10,248 nt of DNA, from NCBI GenBank assembly GCA_030684415.1, contig JAUXNL010000101.1, positions 1 through 10,248 of the forward strand. The letters are read 5' to 3'. Shown piece after piece: positions 1 to 6,696 of this stretch. Source of the DNA: Moraxellaceae bacterium. GTDB taxonomy: Bacteria; Pseudomonadota; Gammaproteobacteria; Pseudomonadales; Moraxellaceae. The first letter of the stretch is position 1. Each line of letters begins with the position of its first letter. Below the pieces are notes generated by a model that had not been told where the DNA came from, did no database searches, and saw only the letters and a program-made list of their open reading frames with translations. The position numbers and the translations under genes are program-made.

Positions 1-336
1 TTCATGACCCTGAAGCGCCATGGCCGCATCATTGATGTCATCTGGTTCCAGCACAGCCCGGAATATGCGCGCTCCATCATGGAGGCCGCTGACGCCATCG
101 ACGATGCCGCGCTCAAGGAAGTACTGGCCTCAGTCCGCGAAAGTTTTGCCGACCATCTGGCGCCTGCCACTGTCACCGTACTCAGCGTGGTAACGCCCGC
201 CCCCAGCGACGTGCAAGCAAGCACAGCGGTCGACACACCTGATGCCGGGGAAGGTGCCGGGCAAGATGACATGCCGGTCCTGAATATTCCCATCCCGCAA
301 ATTGATCCGCGCCGCTATATCGGCGGCCTGCGCTAG
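1..336 (+). CDS. Hypothetical protein, probably 5'-truncated by the window edge
   Basis: The reading frame is open from base 1 and stops with TAG at 334-336. The first ATG in view is at 4 and would give 110 residues, but no upstream sequence is available to show a ribosome binding site, so the true start may lie outside the window. Codon choice is strongly C/G-ending, which supports real coding. The visible protein has an alpha-helical, acidic N-terminal half (about residues 18-50, with an AADAIDDAALKEVLASVRE stretch), then a low-complexity Ala/Pro/Thr/Asp linker (about 51-88). It ends in a short tail, PVLNIPIPQIDPRRYIGGLR, that may be a docking peptide. There is no signal peptide or membrane segment in the visible part. 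I do not recognise the family and assign no function. A small GC hairpin follows the stop. Confidence 0.6.
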   Translation, partial: FMTLKRHGRIIDVIWFQHSPEYARSIMEAADAIDDAALKEVLASVRESFADHLAPATVTVLSVVTPAPSDVQASTAVDTPDAGEGAGQDDMPVLNIPIPQIDPRRYIGGLR

Positions 337-361
337 CACGCGACCGAATGACAGTACTGTC

Positions 362-379
362 GCCCCGCAAAAACGGGGC
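362..379. terminator. Hairpin after the first gene, possible weak terminator
   Basis: Six-base arms GCCCCG (362-367) and CGGGGC (374-379) enclose the loop CAAAAA, 25 nt after the stop of the first gene. No T-run follows on either strand, so intrinsic termination would be weak. A perfect 12-bp palindrome, GACAGTACTGTC, lies just before it at 350-361. Its role is unknown. Confidence 0.35.
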
Positions 380-485
380 ATGAGTCCGTCATGAAACCCG
401 TGTTGGCTTTCCGGGCGTACGGCATCTCCACCTGAAAACGGGTTGTCGCTGCATCGTGCCGTCCGTGAAGACAACGGCACCCGTA

Positions 486-914
486 TCATTCAGGCGGCCG
501 GCGCCGATATCGCAGCAACTCGATGCCAACGGCATTGCGCAGCACCAGCGCATCCGCCTCAAGGCGTAGCTGCTGTGTGCTTTCGAGCGCGAACAGCAAA
601 TCACGTTCGAAAGCAGCGCGCGCAGGCGTGCAGTCCATGGATTTGTGATCGGGGGCGAGACGCAATTGCGGCCCTTCCGGCAGGTAATACCCGCTCAGTT
701 CGTTGCAGGCGAGAAAACCGCTGAGCCGGTGGCCATTGGTATGCAACTGCAAACGGACCGGCAACAAGCCAGCGGGCGGCTGCCAGGCCTCGCCACGAAA
801 ACCGGTCATCTCCCAAGCCGGGCCGATGGCGCCGCGCCAGGGTGCTGCGGCACATCCCAGCAGCAGCGCAGAGCACAGTGCACAGGCGGCCAGCGCGGCG
901 CCTCGCTTTGCCAT
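486..914 (-). CDS. META/HslJ-like domain lipoprotein
   Basis: The predicted lipoprotein has 142 residues. Starting at the ATG at 914-912 gives a compact lipoprotein signal, MAKRGAALAACALCSALLLGC, with lipobox LLGC and the lipidated Cys at residue 21. An upstream in-frame ATG at 983 would add 23 polar residues before the signal and is less likely. After the signal, residues 50-138 follow the META/HslJ pattern: a beta strand (LPVRLQLHTNGHRLSG), an ACNELSGYY segment like the family's GCN..SG..Y, then MDC and an FERDLLFALESTQQLRLEADALVLRN stretch. Cys70 and Cys95 are placed to form a disulfide in the periplasm. HslJ-type proteins are envelope proteins linked to heat or novobiocin stress in E. coli, but the precise role here is unknown. 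The gene is transcribed away from the hydrolase at 1109. Confidence 0.75.
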   Translation of the reverse strand: MAKRGAALAACALCSALLLGCAAAPWRGAIGPAWEMTGFRGEAWQPPAGLLPVRLQLHTNGHRLSGFLACNELSGYYLPEGPQLRLAPDHKSMDCTPARAAFERDLLFALESTQQLRLEADALVLRNAVGIELLRYRRRPPE

Positions 915-1108
915 GTGCGTCGGCACTCGCCAGCAGATTTGCCTCACTACTCGCCTGTCACTCATCTGTCCGCTGCTCATCAAGTCAGGGCGCGCTAGTA
1001 TCCGTCAGCCGCCCCGTCGGGGCACCCCGTGCTCCCAGATGATAACGGCCCACAAGACCGGCCTTCATGACGCTCAGTCGTGACGGCCCTCGAGACAAGG
1101 AGATCCTC
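915..1108. promoter_or_regulatory. Divergent intergenic region between lipoprotein and hydrolase genes
   Basis: These 194 bp must hold promoters for both flanking genes. The hexamer overlap at 996-1002 (TAGTAT on plus, GATACT on minus) gives a 4-of-6 match to a sigma-70 -10 box on each strand, without a convincing -35. A GC palindrome at 1011-1023 (GCCCCG-T-CGGGGC) lies next to it and could be an operator or a hairpin in the hydrolase leader. Both assignments are tentative. Confidence 0.3.
1097..1102 (+). promoter_or_regulatory. Shine-Dalgarno AAGGAG that decides the hydrolase start
   Basis: AAGGAG lies 6 nt before the ATG at 1109. This favours 1109 over the in-frame ATG at 1067, which would place 14 polar residues in front of the signal peptide. 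Confidence 0.85.
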
Positions 1109-1948
1109 ATGCGCACACTCAGGTTCCGCGCCCTTCCCGCCATGCTGGCATTGCTGGCTGGCTTGCTCGCCCTGCCGGCCAACGCCGCCGTGCAAACCCG
1201 CGAAATCGATTACAAGGCCGCCGACGGCAGCACGCTCAAGGGCTATTTCGCCTATGACGATGCGGTGAAGAAAAAACGCCCGGGCGTGCTGGTCGTGCAC
1301 GAGTGGTGGGGGCTTAACGATTACGCCCGGCGCCGTGCCCGTGAGCTGGCCGCACTAGGCTACGCTGCGCTGGCCGTGGACATGTATGGCGAGGGCCAGA
1401 CCGCCGACAACCCCAAAGACGCTGGCCACCTGATGCACAGCGTCATCGACAACCCCGAAACCCAACGTGCCCGCTCCCTGGCCGGGCTTGAGCTGCTGCG
1501 CCAGCAGCCCGAGGTAGACCCGAAGCGCATTGCCGGCATCGGCTACTGCTTCGGCGGCAAGATGGTGCTCGACATGGCCCGCCAAGGCATGGATCTCGCG
1601 GGCGTGGTGAGTTTCCACGGCGCACTGGCCACCGCCACCCGGGCCGAAAAAGGCAAGATCAAGGCGCGCGTGCTGGTGCTCAATGGCGAGGCCGATGGCT
1701 TCATCCCGCAGACCGACATCGACGCGCTGAAGCAAGAAATGAAAACGGCGGGGGCCGACTTCCAGTTCGTGAGCTATCCCGGCGCCAAGCATGTCTTTAC
1801 CAATAGCGATGCGGCGCGTCTAGCCGCCGAGCATGGCATGGACATCGCCTACGACCCGGCGGCCGACAAGGACTCCTGGCAGCGCATGCAGGTGTTTTTC
1901 AGTGAGCTGTTTGCCCCCAGCCGCAGCGGCGGCTCGAAAGGCTATTAA
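1109..1948 (+). CDS. Exported dienelactone hydrolase family protein
   Basis: The protein has 279 residues. Residues 1-27 form a Sec signal peptide (MRTLRFRALPAMLALLAGLL, ending ALPANAA), so the mature enzyme is probably periplasmic. The body is an alpha/beta hydrolase of the dienelactone hydrolase (DLH) type. HEWWGLN is at 64-70, with the Glu that in DLH contacts the nucleophile. The nucleophile elbow GYCFGG gives Cys147, the acid is Asp196 in LNGEADGF, and the base is His228 in GAKHVF. The Cys-Asp-His triad is thus complete. DLH enzymes open dienelactones in chlorocatechol breakdown, but exported members of this broad family usually have unknown substrates, and no aromatic degradation genes are nearby. 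The start is set by AAGGAG 6 nt upstream. The stop codon abuts a repeat element that shares ATTAACAGCTTGCTG with a second copy at 6119. Confidence 0.9.
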   Translation: MRTLRFRALPAMLALLAGLLALPANAAVQTREIDYKAADGSTLKGYFAYDDAVKKKRPGVLVVHEWWGLNDYARRRARELAALGYAALAVDMYGEGQTADNPKDAGHLMHSVIDNPETQRARSLAGLELLRQQPEVDPKRIAGIGYCFGGKMVLDMARQGMDLAGVVSFHGALATATRAEKGKIKARVLVLNGEADGFIPQTDIDALKQEMKTAGADFQFVSYPGAKHVFTNSDAARLAAEHGMDIAYDPAADKDSWQRMQVFFSELFAPSRSGGSKGY

Positions 1949-2087
1949 CAGCTTGCTGTTTCCCGGCCAGGGATGGCCGGGTCGCGAATCCATCACGCTG
2001 GCGTGATGGATTCAGCATGGAGCGATTCCGGACATGTACCGGAATCACGGGCTGAAAAAGCTCGGGATGGGCGCTTTCCAGCAAGCC
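1949..2087 (-). repeat. Multi-hairpin dispersed element, full copy A
   Basis: The 139-bp element begins at the base after the hydrolase stop. It is bounded by 8-bp inverted ends, GCTTGCTG (1951-1958) and CAGCAAGC (2079-2086). Inside are four inverted repeats: CCCGGCCA/TGGCCGGG (1962-1981, loop GGGA); 13-bp arms GAATCCATCACGC/GCGTGATGGATTC (1986-2013, 2-nt centre); GATTCCGG/CCGGAATC (2024-2046, loop ACATGTA); and an imperfect CTGAAAAA..CTTTCCAG stem (2052-2081). Its reverse complement aligns without gaps over about 111 bp to copy B at 6124-6236, with roughly four fifths of bases identical by hand alignment. It has no coding capacity. It may act as a terminator for the hydrolase or be a non-autonomous mobile repeat; that function is inferred. 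Confidence 0.8.
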
Positions 2088-2155
2088 ATTACGGCACTGG
2101 GCCGCGGTGTTTGCCCGGGCGGCAGGCACAGCGGCCCAAGCGGCGCCGGCGGCAG

Positions 2156-2183
2156 TAGGCACGCCGCTGGCCGCCCTTATACT
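2156..2183 (+). promoter_or_regulatory. Sigma-70-like promoter placing the start codon at or near +1
   Basis: The -10 hexamer TATACT (2178-2183) matches five of six consensus bases. TAGGCA (2156-2161), 16 bp upstream, matches four of six of a -35. The ATG of the lectin-like gene begins only 7 nt after the -10, where transcription normally starts. This predicts a leaderless or nearly leaderless mRNA. Confidence 0.45.
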
Positions 2184-2190
2184 GTGACGC

Positions 2191-4758
2191 ATGCACGCTT
2201 TCCGCTTTTTACATCCCGGTTTTTTCCGCCACCTGCCGTCCCGGCTGCTGCTGGCTTTGCTGCTGTGGCTGTTTGCGTTGGGCACACAAGCCGCCACCAT
2301 CACCCAGAGCTTCATGACCAACTCGGCGCCGGGCTGGGTATTCGGTGGTTCGGCCATCCTGACCTCTGGCGGCGCTGATCCGGCCAACAACGGCTGGCTC
2401 CGGCTCACGTCGGCCACCACCAATCAGGCCGGCTTTGCCTACTACAACACGGCCTACACCACCGCCAACGGCTTCCTGATCGAGTTCGACTACGGCAGTT
2501 GGGGCGGCACCAGCGCCGACGGCTTCACCCTCTTCTTGTTCGATGGCGCTACGCCCACGTTCAACATCGGCGACTTCGGCGGCTCACTGGGTTATGCCAA
2601 CGGCTGCAGCCCGGCGCCCGGCCTGTCGCGCGCCTATATCGGCATTGCCTTCGACGAGTACGGCAACTTCACCAACCCGGCCGACCGCTGTAAAAACGGC
2701 GGCCCCGGCCAGCGCGCCAACTCCGTCACCCTGCGCGGCGAAGGTAACGGCGTCGACAACGGCACCAACTACGCCTACCTCACCCATAACCAACTGCCAG
2801 TGGCGACACAGCGCATCGACTGCCCGAACAGTGTCGCCGGCTGCACCAGCGCCACGGTGCGCCCGACCACGGCTGTTTATTCACGCCGTGTGCGTGTGCT
2901 GATGTACCCGAGCGGCGGCTCATACGTCGTGCAGGTGGAAATGCAGTTTGTGGATGGCGACCCTTACGACACCGTCATCAGCACCTACACCCTGCCGACA
3001 CCGATTTACCCGACACTGAAAATCGGCTTCGCCGGCGCCACCGGCGGCTCGACCAACAATCACGAATTGCGCAATCTCACCATCGATGTGTTCGATGCGC
3101 TCGCCGACAAACAGGCCACCGGCGGCTTCAACGGCACCCTGTTCGCCGGCAGCCAGATTCCCTACCAGGTCAACGTGACCAACAACGGCTTCAACACCGA
3201 AACCGGCCCCATCACCGTGTCGTCCACGCTCCCGGCTTCGCTGGGCTACGCCGGCTTCGTGCCCAGTGGCAGTTGGAGCTGCAGCAATGCCGGGCAACTC
3301 GTGACCTGCACACATCCCGGGCCGCTGGGGGTCGGCGCCTCGCTGGCACAACTCACGCTCAACCTGAATATCGCGCCGGCAGCGGCCGGCACCACAATCA
3401 CCAACAATGCCACCGTCAGCGGCGCTGTGTTTGACCACATCAGCTCGAACAACACCGTGACCTCGTCACGGTTTGTGTACGGCGCCAGTGCGAGCGGGGT
3501 GAAAAGCCTCTACATGTATTTCAACTCCGCGGGCGGCGGCAATGCCAATACCTTAAGGCGCATCGTGCCGGCCTCCGATTCGCTGTCCGGCGACATCGCA
3601 CAAAACGCCTATACCCCGTGGATGCCGCTCACCCCAGCTACTGTGCGCCCGCTTACCATCAGCGCCGGCACCATCCAGATTCCGGTCTGCCTCGCGCGAA
3701 CCGGTAGTGGCACACTGAACCGTAATGTGCGAGTGGAGCTGGCCACCGTCGGCAGCACGGTGACAACCCTCGGCGCACAAACCATCAGCAATGCCTTCAC
3801 GCCCAACGATGCCGCCTGGCGCACCATCACCTTCACGATTCCGATTGCCGCGGCGGTCAATCTGGCGGCCGGCACGCAAATCCGCGTCCGCCTGCAAAAC
3901 CTGTCGACTTCTTCGACGCGCCTGATTGCCGCGCGCTCGTTTGTGGCCGCCTGCGGCACTGGCTACTCGCGTGCCGACATCACCACCAGCACCGTGATCA
4001 ATGTGGACTCCGTAGGCGTGTATTCGGCGGCCTACCCCGGCGGCACACTGGTGTCGTCGTTCGTGTACGACAACGGCACCACGCTCTGGCTGCGCAGCGT
4101 GGTGAGCGACCCCTTCGGCAGCTTCGACATTACCGGCGCGGACTACCGCCTGTTCGACAGCAGCAACACGCAAGTGGGCGGGACGGTGGCCCTGACGCAG
4201 GTGAACGACAACGTCGCCGCCGGCCAACGCACTTACCAGACCAGCTTTGTCACACCCACCTGGACCGGCAGCACCTATTCGCTGCAAGTCACCGGCAAAG
4301 AAGGCACCGAAGGCACAGTGACGCATGTCAGTGCCGGCAGCCTGCAGGTTCGCCCCCTGCCGCCGATGCTGTCCGTCACCAAGCTCGCTAGCCAAAGTAA
4401 TGCGGCACCGGGCACCGACATCACCTACACCGTGCAGATGAGCAACACCGGCACCGGCAACGCCATCGACGTGATCCTGGCGGACGACACCTCGCCGTTC
4501 ACGGCCTTCAAACTCGACACCTATGGCGCGGGCGTGCATATCCAGTTTGTCGATGGCTCGCCGGCGTCCGGCCTCACCATGGGCATCCCGCAGTACTCGA
4601 ATGACAACGGCAGCACGTTCACCTACACGCCCACCTCGGGCGGCGGTGGCGCGTCCGTCGGCTACGATGCGAACGTGACCAACATCCGCATTCCGCTCTC
4701 GGGCAGCATGCCGCCCACCCGTAATTTTTCGGTCAATTACGCCCTGCGCATCCGCTAG
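2191..4758 (+). CDS. Large secreted lectin-like/DUF11 domain protein
   Basis: The protein has 855 residues. Residues 1-34 are a Sec signal peptide (hydrophobic RLLLALLLWLFALG, cleavage after TQA). Residues about 36-300 resemble an L-type (legume-like) lectin jelly roll: GFLIEFDYGSWGGTSADGFT at 94-113, then LFLFDG, and IGIAFDEYGNF at about 151-161. Residues about 305-427 form a DUF11-type beta module (QIPYQVNVTNNGFNTETGPI, with a Cys pair near 363 and 373). The middle (430-720) holds Thr/Ser/Asn-rich beta modules, including SVVSDPFGSFDITGADYRLF. Residues about 723-855 form a second DUF11-like module (LSVTKLASQSNAAPGTDITY). There is no transmembrane anchor, sortase motif or PEP-CTERM tail. It is probably secreted or surface-associated and may bind glycans or act in adhesion; that role is inferred. 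An in-frame TGA two codons upstream fixes the start, and no Shine-Dalgarno sequence precedes it. Confidence 0.85.
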   Translation: MHAFRFLHPGFFRHLPSRLLLALLLWLFALGTQAATITQSFMTNSAPGWVFGGSAILTSGGADPANNGWLRLTSATTNQAGFAYYNTAYTTANGFLIEFDYGSWGGTSADGFTLFLFDGATPTFNIGDFGGSLGYANGCSPAPGLSRAYIGIAFDEYGNFTNPADRCKNGGPGQRANSVTLRGEGNGVDNGTNYAYLTHNQLPVATQRIDCPNSVAGCTSATVRPTTAVYSRRVRVLMYPSGGSYVVQVEMQFVDGDPYDTVISTYTLPTPIYPTLKIGFAGATGGSTNNHELRNLTIDVFDALADKQATGGFNGTLFAGSQIPYQVNVTNNGFNTETGPITVSSTLPASLGYAGFVPSGSWSCSNAGQLVTCTHPGPLGVGASLAQLTLNLNIAPAAAGTTITNNATVSGAVFDHISSNNTVTSSRFVYGASASGVKSLYMYFNSAGGGNANTLRRIVPASDSLSGDIAQNAYTPWMPLTPATVRPLTISAGTIQIPVCLARTGSGTLNRNVRVELATVGSTVTTLGAQTISNAFTPNDAAWRTITFTIPIAAAVNLAAGTQIRVRLQNLSTSSTRLIAARSFVAACGTGYSRADITTSTVINVDSVGVYSAAYPGGTLVSSFVYDNGTTLWLRSVVSDPFGSFDITGADYRLFDSSNTQVGGTVALTQVNDNVAAGQRTYQTSFVTPTWTGSTYSLQVTGKEGTEGTVTHVSAGSLQVRPLPPMLSVTKLASQSNAAPGTDITYTVQMSNTGTGNAIDVILADDTSPFTAFKLDTYGAGVHIQFVDGSPASGLTMGIPQYSNDNGSTFTYTPTSGGGGASVGYDANVTNIRIPLSGSMPPTRNFSVNYALRIR

Positions 4759-4848
4759 CACGCCGCCGAATAGCGAATGCACGACTGAATCCCCTGAACA
4801 ACAGGTGCTTCGTCGCCCCCTGGCGCTGAAAGGGCACTTCCTGTGGCG

Positions 4849-4930
4849 CGAAGCGGGGATCCAACGTGCAGTCGGAATGGCTTAGCGGGTATGCACTCGT
4901 CGTCCCCGCGCAGGCGGGGACCCAGTGTCT
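4849..4930. repeat. REP-like palindromic repeat pair
   Basis: The complete unit has 8-bp arms GTCCCCGC (4902-4909) and GCGGGGAC (4914-4921), loop GCAG, and is followed by CCAGTGTCTTC. This form closely resembles the very common proteobacterial intergenic repeat with a CCCGC..GCGGG core followed by a CCAG tail. A degraded neighbour, GCGCGAAGCGGGGATCC (4849-4865), matches one half. The family match is from memory and untested. Confidence 0.55.
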
Positions 4931-4951
4931 TCTCCCCTCTTGTGGCCAGCC

Positions 4952-4973
4952 CCGTAATCGGAATACGGTTTTT
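4952..4973 (+). terminator. Weak intrinsic terminator-like hairpin
   Basis: Arms CCGTA (4952-4956) and TACGG (4964-4968) enclose a 7-nt loop and are followed at once by TTTTT (4969-4973). The stem is only 5 bp. The site is about 190 nt after the lectin-like gene and could end its transcript before the next gene. Confidence 0.35.
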
Positions 4974-5035
4974 CAGAGCCTTCCCGCTAGGAACGTTTAT
5001 GACGGCGGCTAGAACCACCGCGTCAATCTGCGCCG

Positions 5036-5063
5036 TTACCCTGCGCGCGCAAGCTGCTAGCAT
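5036..5063 (+). promoter_or_regulatory. Possible extended -10 promoter of the 343-residue gene
   Basis: TGCTAGCAT (5055-5063) is an extended -10 (TGN plus TAGCAT, four of six). A poor -35, TTACCC (5036-5041), lies 16 bp upstream. Transcription would start near 5070, leaving a leader of about 20 nt that contains the CGGAG ribosome binding site. Confidence 0.35.
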
Positions 5064-5077
5064 CGCGGGCATTGCCA

Positions 5078-5082
5078 CGGAG
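5078..5082 (+). promoter_or_regulatory. Shine-Dalgarno CGGAG that decides the start at 5092
   Basis: CGGAG lies 9 nt before the ATG at 5092. The frame stays open upstream to an ATG at 4843, but only the 5092 start puts the HPKASALLDAH motif at the N-terminus, as in the paralogue at 9093. Confidence 0.75.
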
Positions 5083-5091
5083 CCCGATGTC

Positions 5092-6123
5092 ATGTCCAGG
5101 AAGCCCCACCCGAAAGCCAGCGCCTTGCTCGACGCCCATGTCGCCTTCATCACCGAGCAGCTCACCGGCAAATCCCTGCAGGCCCTGATCGAGGAAGAAG
5201 TTGACCTCATCCTGGCTGACGCCGAAAAAATCACGCTGAACGAAGCCGTTACCCGCGACATGATCAAGGACACGGCGCGTGGCTATGCCGTGGAACTGGA
5301 GTTGTCCGGCGCAATTCCGGAGCTGGTGGGCGACATTGCACGCGCGCTGTACAACCACCCGGTGCACCAACTCACCACCTTGGGCGACTTGCTGCCCGAT
5401 CACCTCTTCGAGGAATTTCTCGACAAGGTGCTGGAGTTGCGCGAAGTGCGCGAGCGCCTGATTCACGAAGCCGTCGCCAATCCGGTGTATGCCGCACTGG
5501 CCTCCGACGTGCTCGTCGAGGGCCTGCGCGACTATGCCCGCCAAGGGCGAGCGTTTGCGCGGCAGTTGCCGGGCGCTGATCGTGCGGCACGGCTCGGACA
5601 ATCCCTGCTCGGCACCGCGCTGCCCATGCTCGAAGAAACCCTGGAAGAAAACGCGCGCAAATTCACCACGCGCACGCTGGAGTCGGTGTTGCAGCGCAGC
5701 GAGCACTTTTTGCTGCACCAGTTTGGCGAAGACCGGCTGCGCATGATTGCCCTGGAAATATGGGACGTACTGCGCGACAAGCCGGTCTCCACCTTCAAGC
5801 GCAACATCAGCAGCCTCGACATGGAGGAGTTTTTTGTCATCGGCTACGAAACCTGGCGCGAAATCCGCACCACGCCGTTTTATGGCGTGCTGATCGATGC
5901 CGGCGTTGATGCCTTTTTCGACAAATACGGCGACAGCAGCTTGAGCGAGCTCCTGCAAGAGATGGGCATCGACCGCGAGATCATCCTGCGCGACGCCATG
6001 CGCTTTGCGCCGCCGGTGTTGAAGATGCTGAAAAAGAAAAAACTGCTGGAGCCGGTCATCCGGCGCAATCTGGAAAAGTTCTACCGCTCGGCCGCCGTCA
6101 GCAAGATTCTCGACAGCGATTAA
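5092..6123 (+). CDS. Helical protein of unknown function (paralogue 1)
   Basis: The protein has 343 residues and begins MSRKPHPKASALLDAH. It is almost entirely predicted amphipathic helix, rich in Leu, Glu, Asp, Arg and Lys, with no signal peptide or transmembrane segment, so it is probably cytoplasmic. It aligns end to end with the 334-residue protein at 9093. Shared parts are HPKA(S/N)ALLDAH at residues 6-16; a block at about 95-147 of pattern L..LL, D.V.EL, R..I..AV.NP, L.SD..., G...Y; an F....G....L..GI block near 274-292; and a C-terminal IR..LE.FYRS-like end. I do not recognise a named domain or catalytic motif. A membrane- or lipid-surface role is conceivable from the amphipathic helices but is only a guess. 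The stop codon abuts repeat copy B, whose first hairpin may terminate the transcript. Confidence 0.85.
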   Translation: MSRKPHPKASALLDAHVAFITEQLTGKSLQALIEEEVDLILADAEKITLNEAVTRDMIKDTARGYAVELELSGAIPELVGDIARALYNHPVHQLTTLGDLLPDHLFEEFLDKVLELREVRERLIHEAVANPVYAALASDVLVEGLRDYARQGRAFARQLPGADRAARLGQSLLGTALPMLEETLEENARKFTTRTLESVLQRSEHFLLHQFGEDRLRMIALEIWDVLRDKPVSTFKRNISSLDMEEFFVIGYETWREIRTTPFYGVLIDAGVDAFFDKYGDSSLSELLQEMGIDREIILRDAMRFAPPVLKMLKKKKLLEPVIRRNLEKFYRSAAVSKILDSD

Positions 6124-6236
6124 CAGCTTGCTGAAAAACGCCCATCCGGGCTTTTTCAGCCCGCAATGTAGGCACATGTCCGGATTCGCTCTACGCCGAA
6201 TCAATCACTTGGACGTGATTGATTCACGACCCGGCC
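6124..6236 (+). repeat. Multi-hairpin dispersed element, truncated copy B
   Basis: This copy begins at the base after the TAA of the 343-residue gene. It matches the reverse complement of copy A (1949-2087) up to CGACCCGGCC at about 6236, then stops short of A's outer CCCGGCCA stem and second inverted end. It carries the 12-bp hairpin at 6131-6159 and 11-bp arms GAATCAATCAC (6198-6208) and GTGATTGATTC (6215-6225). Compared with A's GAATCCATCAC/GTGATGGATTC, both arms changed together and pairing is kept. It sits between two convergent genes. Confidence 0.8.
6131..6159. terminator. Bidirectional terminator-like hairpin inside copy B
   Basis: CTGAAAAA (6131-6138), a bulged C, GCCC, loop ATCC, GGGC and TTTTTCAG (6152-6159) give a 12-bp stem with U-rich 3' sides on both strands. 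It starts 7 nt after the stop of the 343-residue gene and lies downstream of the convergent SRPBCC gene, so it could serve both. Confidence 0.55.
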
Positions 6237-6243
6237 CGCCGCC

Positions 6244-6687
6244 TCAGCCGCGTGCGAAATGCGCAGCCAGATTGGCCAGCGCCCGCCCGGATTCGGCCTG
6301 CACTTTTTTCCACATGAAAAGGTTGTTGGCCAAACGCAGCAGGCGCGGGCGAATCACGTATTCGAGCGTGCGGGTAAACTGCGTGCCGCCTGCTACGGGC
6401 GCAAATTCATAGGTCAGGCGCACCGTACTGCCATCCGCCATATAGGCCGATGCGCGCCAGCGTTCGCCCGGACGGCTTTCTTCCACCAGCCAGGTGAGAT
6501 GGCGCACAAAGCCGGCCGAGCGCACGTCTTCTTCAAAGCGGCGTCCCGCCACCAGCGACTCGTCCGCGATGTCATGAGCGCCCAGCGAGGCCGGATGCCA
6601 CTCTTTCCAGCGCGCGGGCCGGGTCACATAGTCATAGACAGCAGCTGGCGGTGCCGACATGGCGGCGGACAGAACGATGACGGTCAT
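6244..6687 (-). CDS. SRPBCC (START/Bet v1-like) family protein
   Basis: The protein has 147 residues, a normal length for a single SRPBCC helix-grip domain. It opens with a strand (MTVIVLSAAMSAPP) and the AAVYDYVTRPARWKEWHP helix typical of polyketide cyclase/dehydrase-type members. Beta strands then run from about 45 to 112 (GRRFEEDVRS, VRHLTWLVEE, GERWRASAYM, TVRLTYEFAP, GTQFTRTLEY). It ends in a long amphipathic helix (about 114-145) that closes the pocket in this fold. There is no signal peptide, so it is cytoplasmic. Such proteins bind hydrophobic ligands or act as cyclases or chaperones; the ligand cannot be read from sequence. The ribosome binding site is weak (GCGAG) and lies in a hairpin just upstream of the start. 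It is divergent from the alpha/beta hydrolase gene at 6888. Confidence 0.85.
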   Translation of the reverse strand: MTVIVLSAAMSAPPAAVYDYVTRPARWKEWHPASLGAHDIADESLVAGRRFEEDVRSAGFVRHLTWLVEESRPGERWRASAYMADGSTVRLTYEFAPVAGGTQFTRTLEYVIRPRLLRLANNLFMWKKVQAESGRALANLAAHFARG

Positions 6688-6696
6688 GCAGGAATA

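Larger units (their letters stand above)
4759..5091. other. 333-bp non-coding gap with REP-like palindromes
   Basis: I see no gene here. A reading frame open from 4843 continues into the gene at 5092, but its first part translates repeat DNA (SSPRRRGPSVF) and lacks a ribosome binding site. The gap holds a half repeat near 4849-4863 (GCGCGAAGCGGGGATCC), a complete palindrome at 4902-4921, a small hairpin with a T-run at 4952-4973, and a possible promoter near 5058. Confidence 0.7.

Noticed and set aside
350..361. Perfect palindrome GACAGTACTGTC considered as a LexA-type operator
   Set aside because: The spacing and half-sites do not match CTGT-N8-ACAG, and it lies after a gene rather than before one.
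1067..1108. Upstream ATG for the dienelactone hydrolase gene
   Set aside because: It would place charged residues before a normal signal peptide, and the strong AAGGAG sits before 1109.
1949..2190. Possible insertion sequence or transposase remnant in the gap after the hydrolase
   Set aside because: There is no coding remnant and no target-site duplication that I can see; only the hairpin element and a promoter are supported.
3553..4782. Open 409-codon frame on the minus strand opposite the lectin-like gene
   Set aside because: It is Arg/Gly/Ala/His-rich with no known motif, and it mirrors the C-ending codons of a clearly coding plus-strand gene with signal peptide and domains.
5023..6204. 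Open 393-codon frame on the minus strand opposite paralogue 1
   Set aside because: It has no ribosome binding site or motif, and the plus-strand protein is confirmed by its colinear paralogue.
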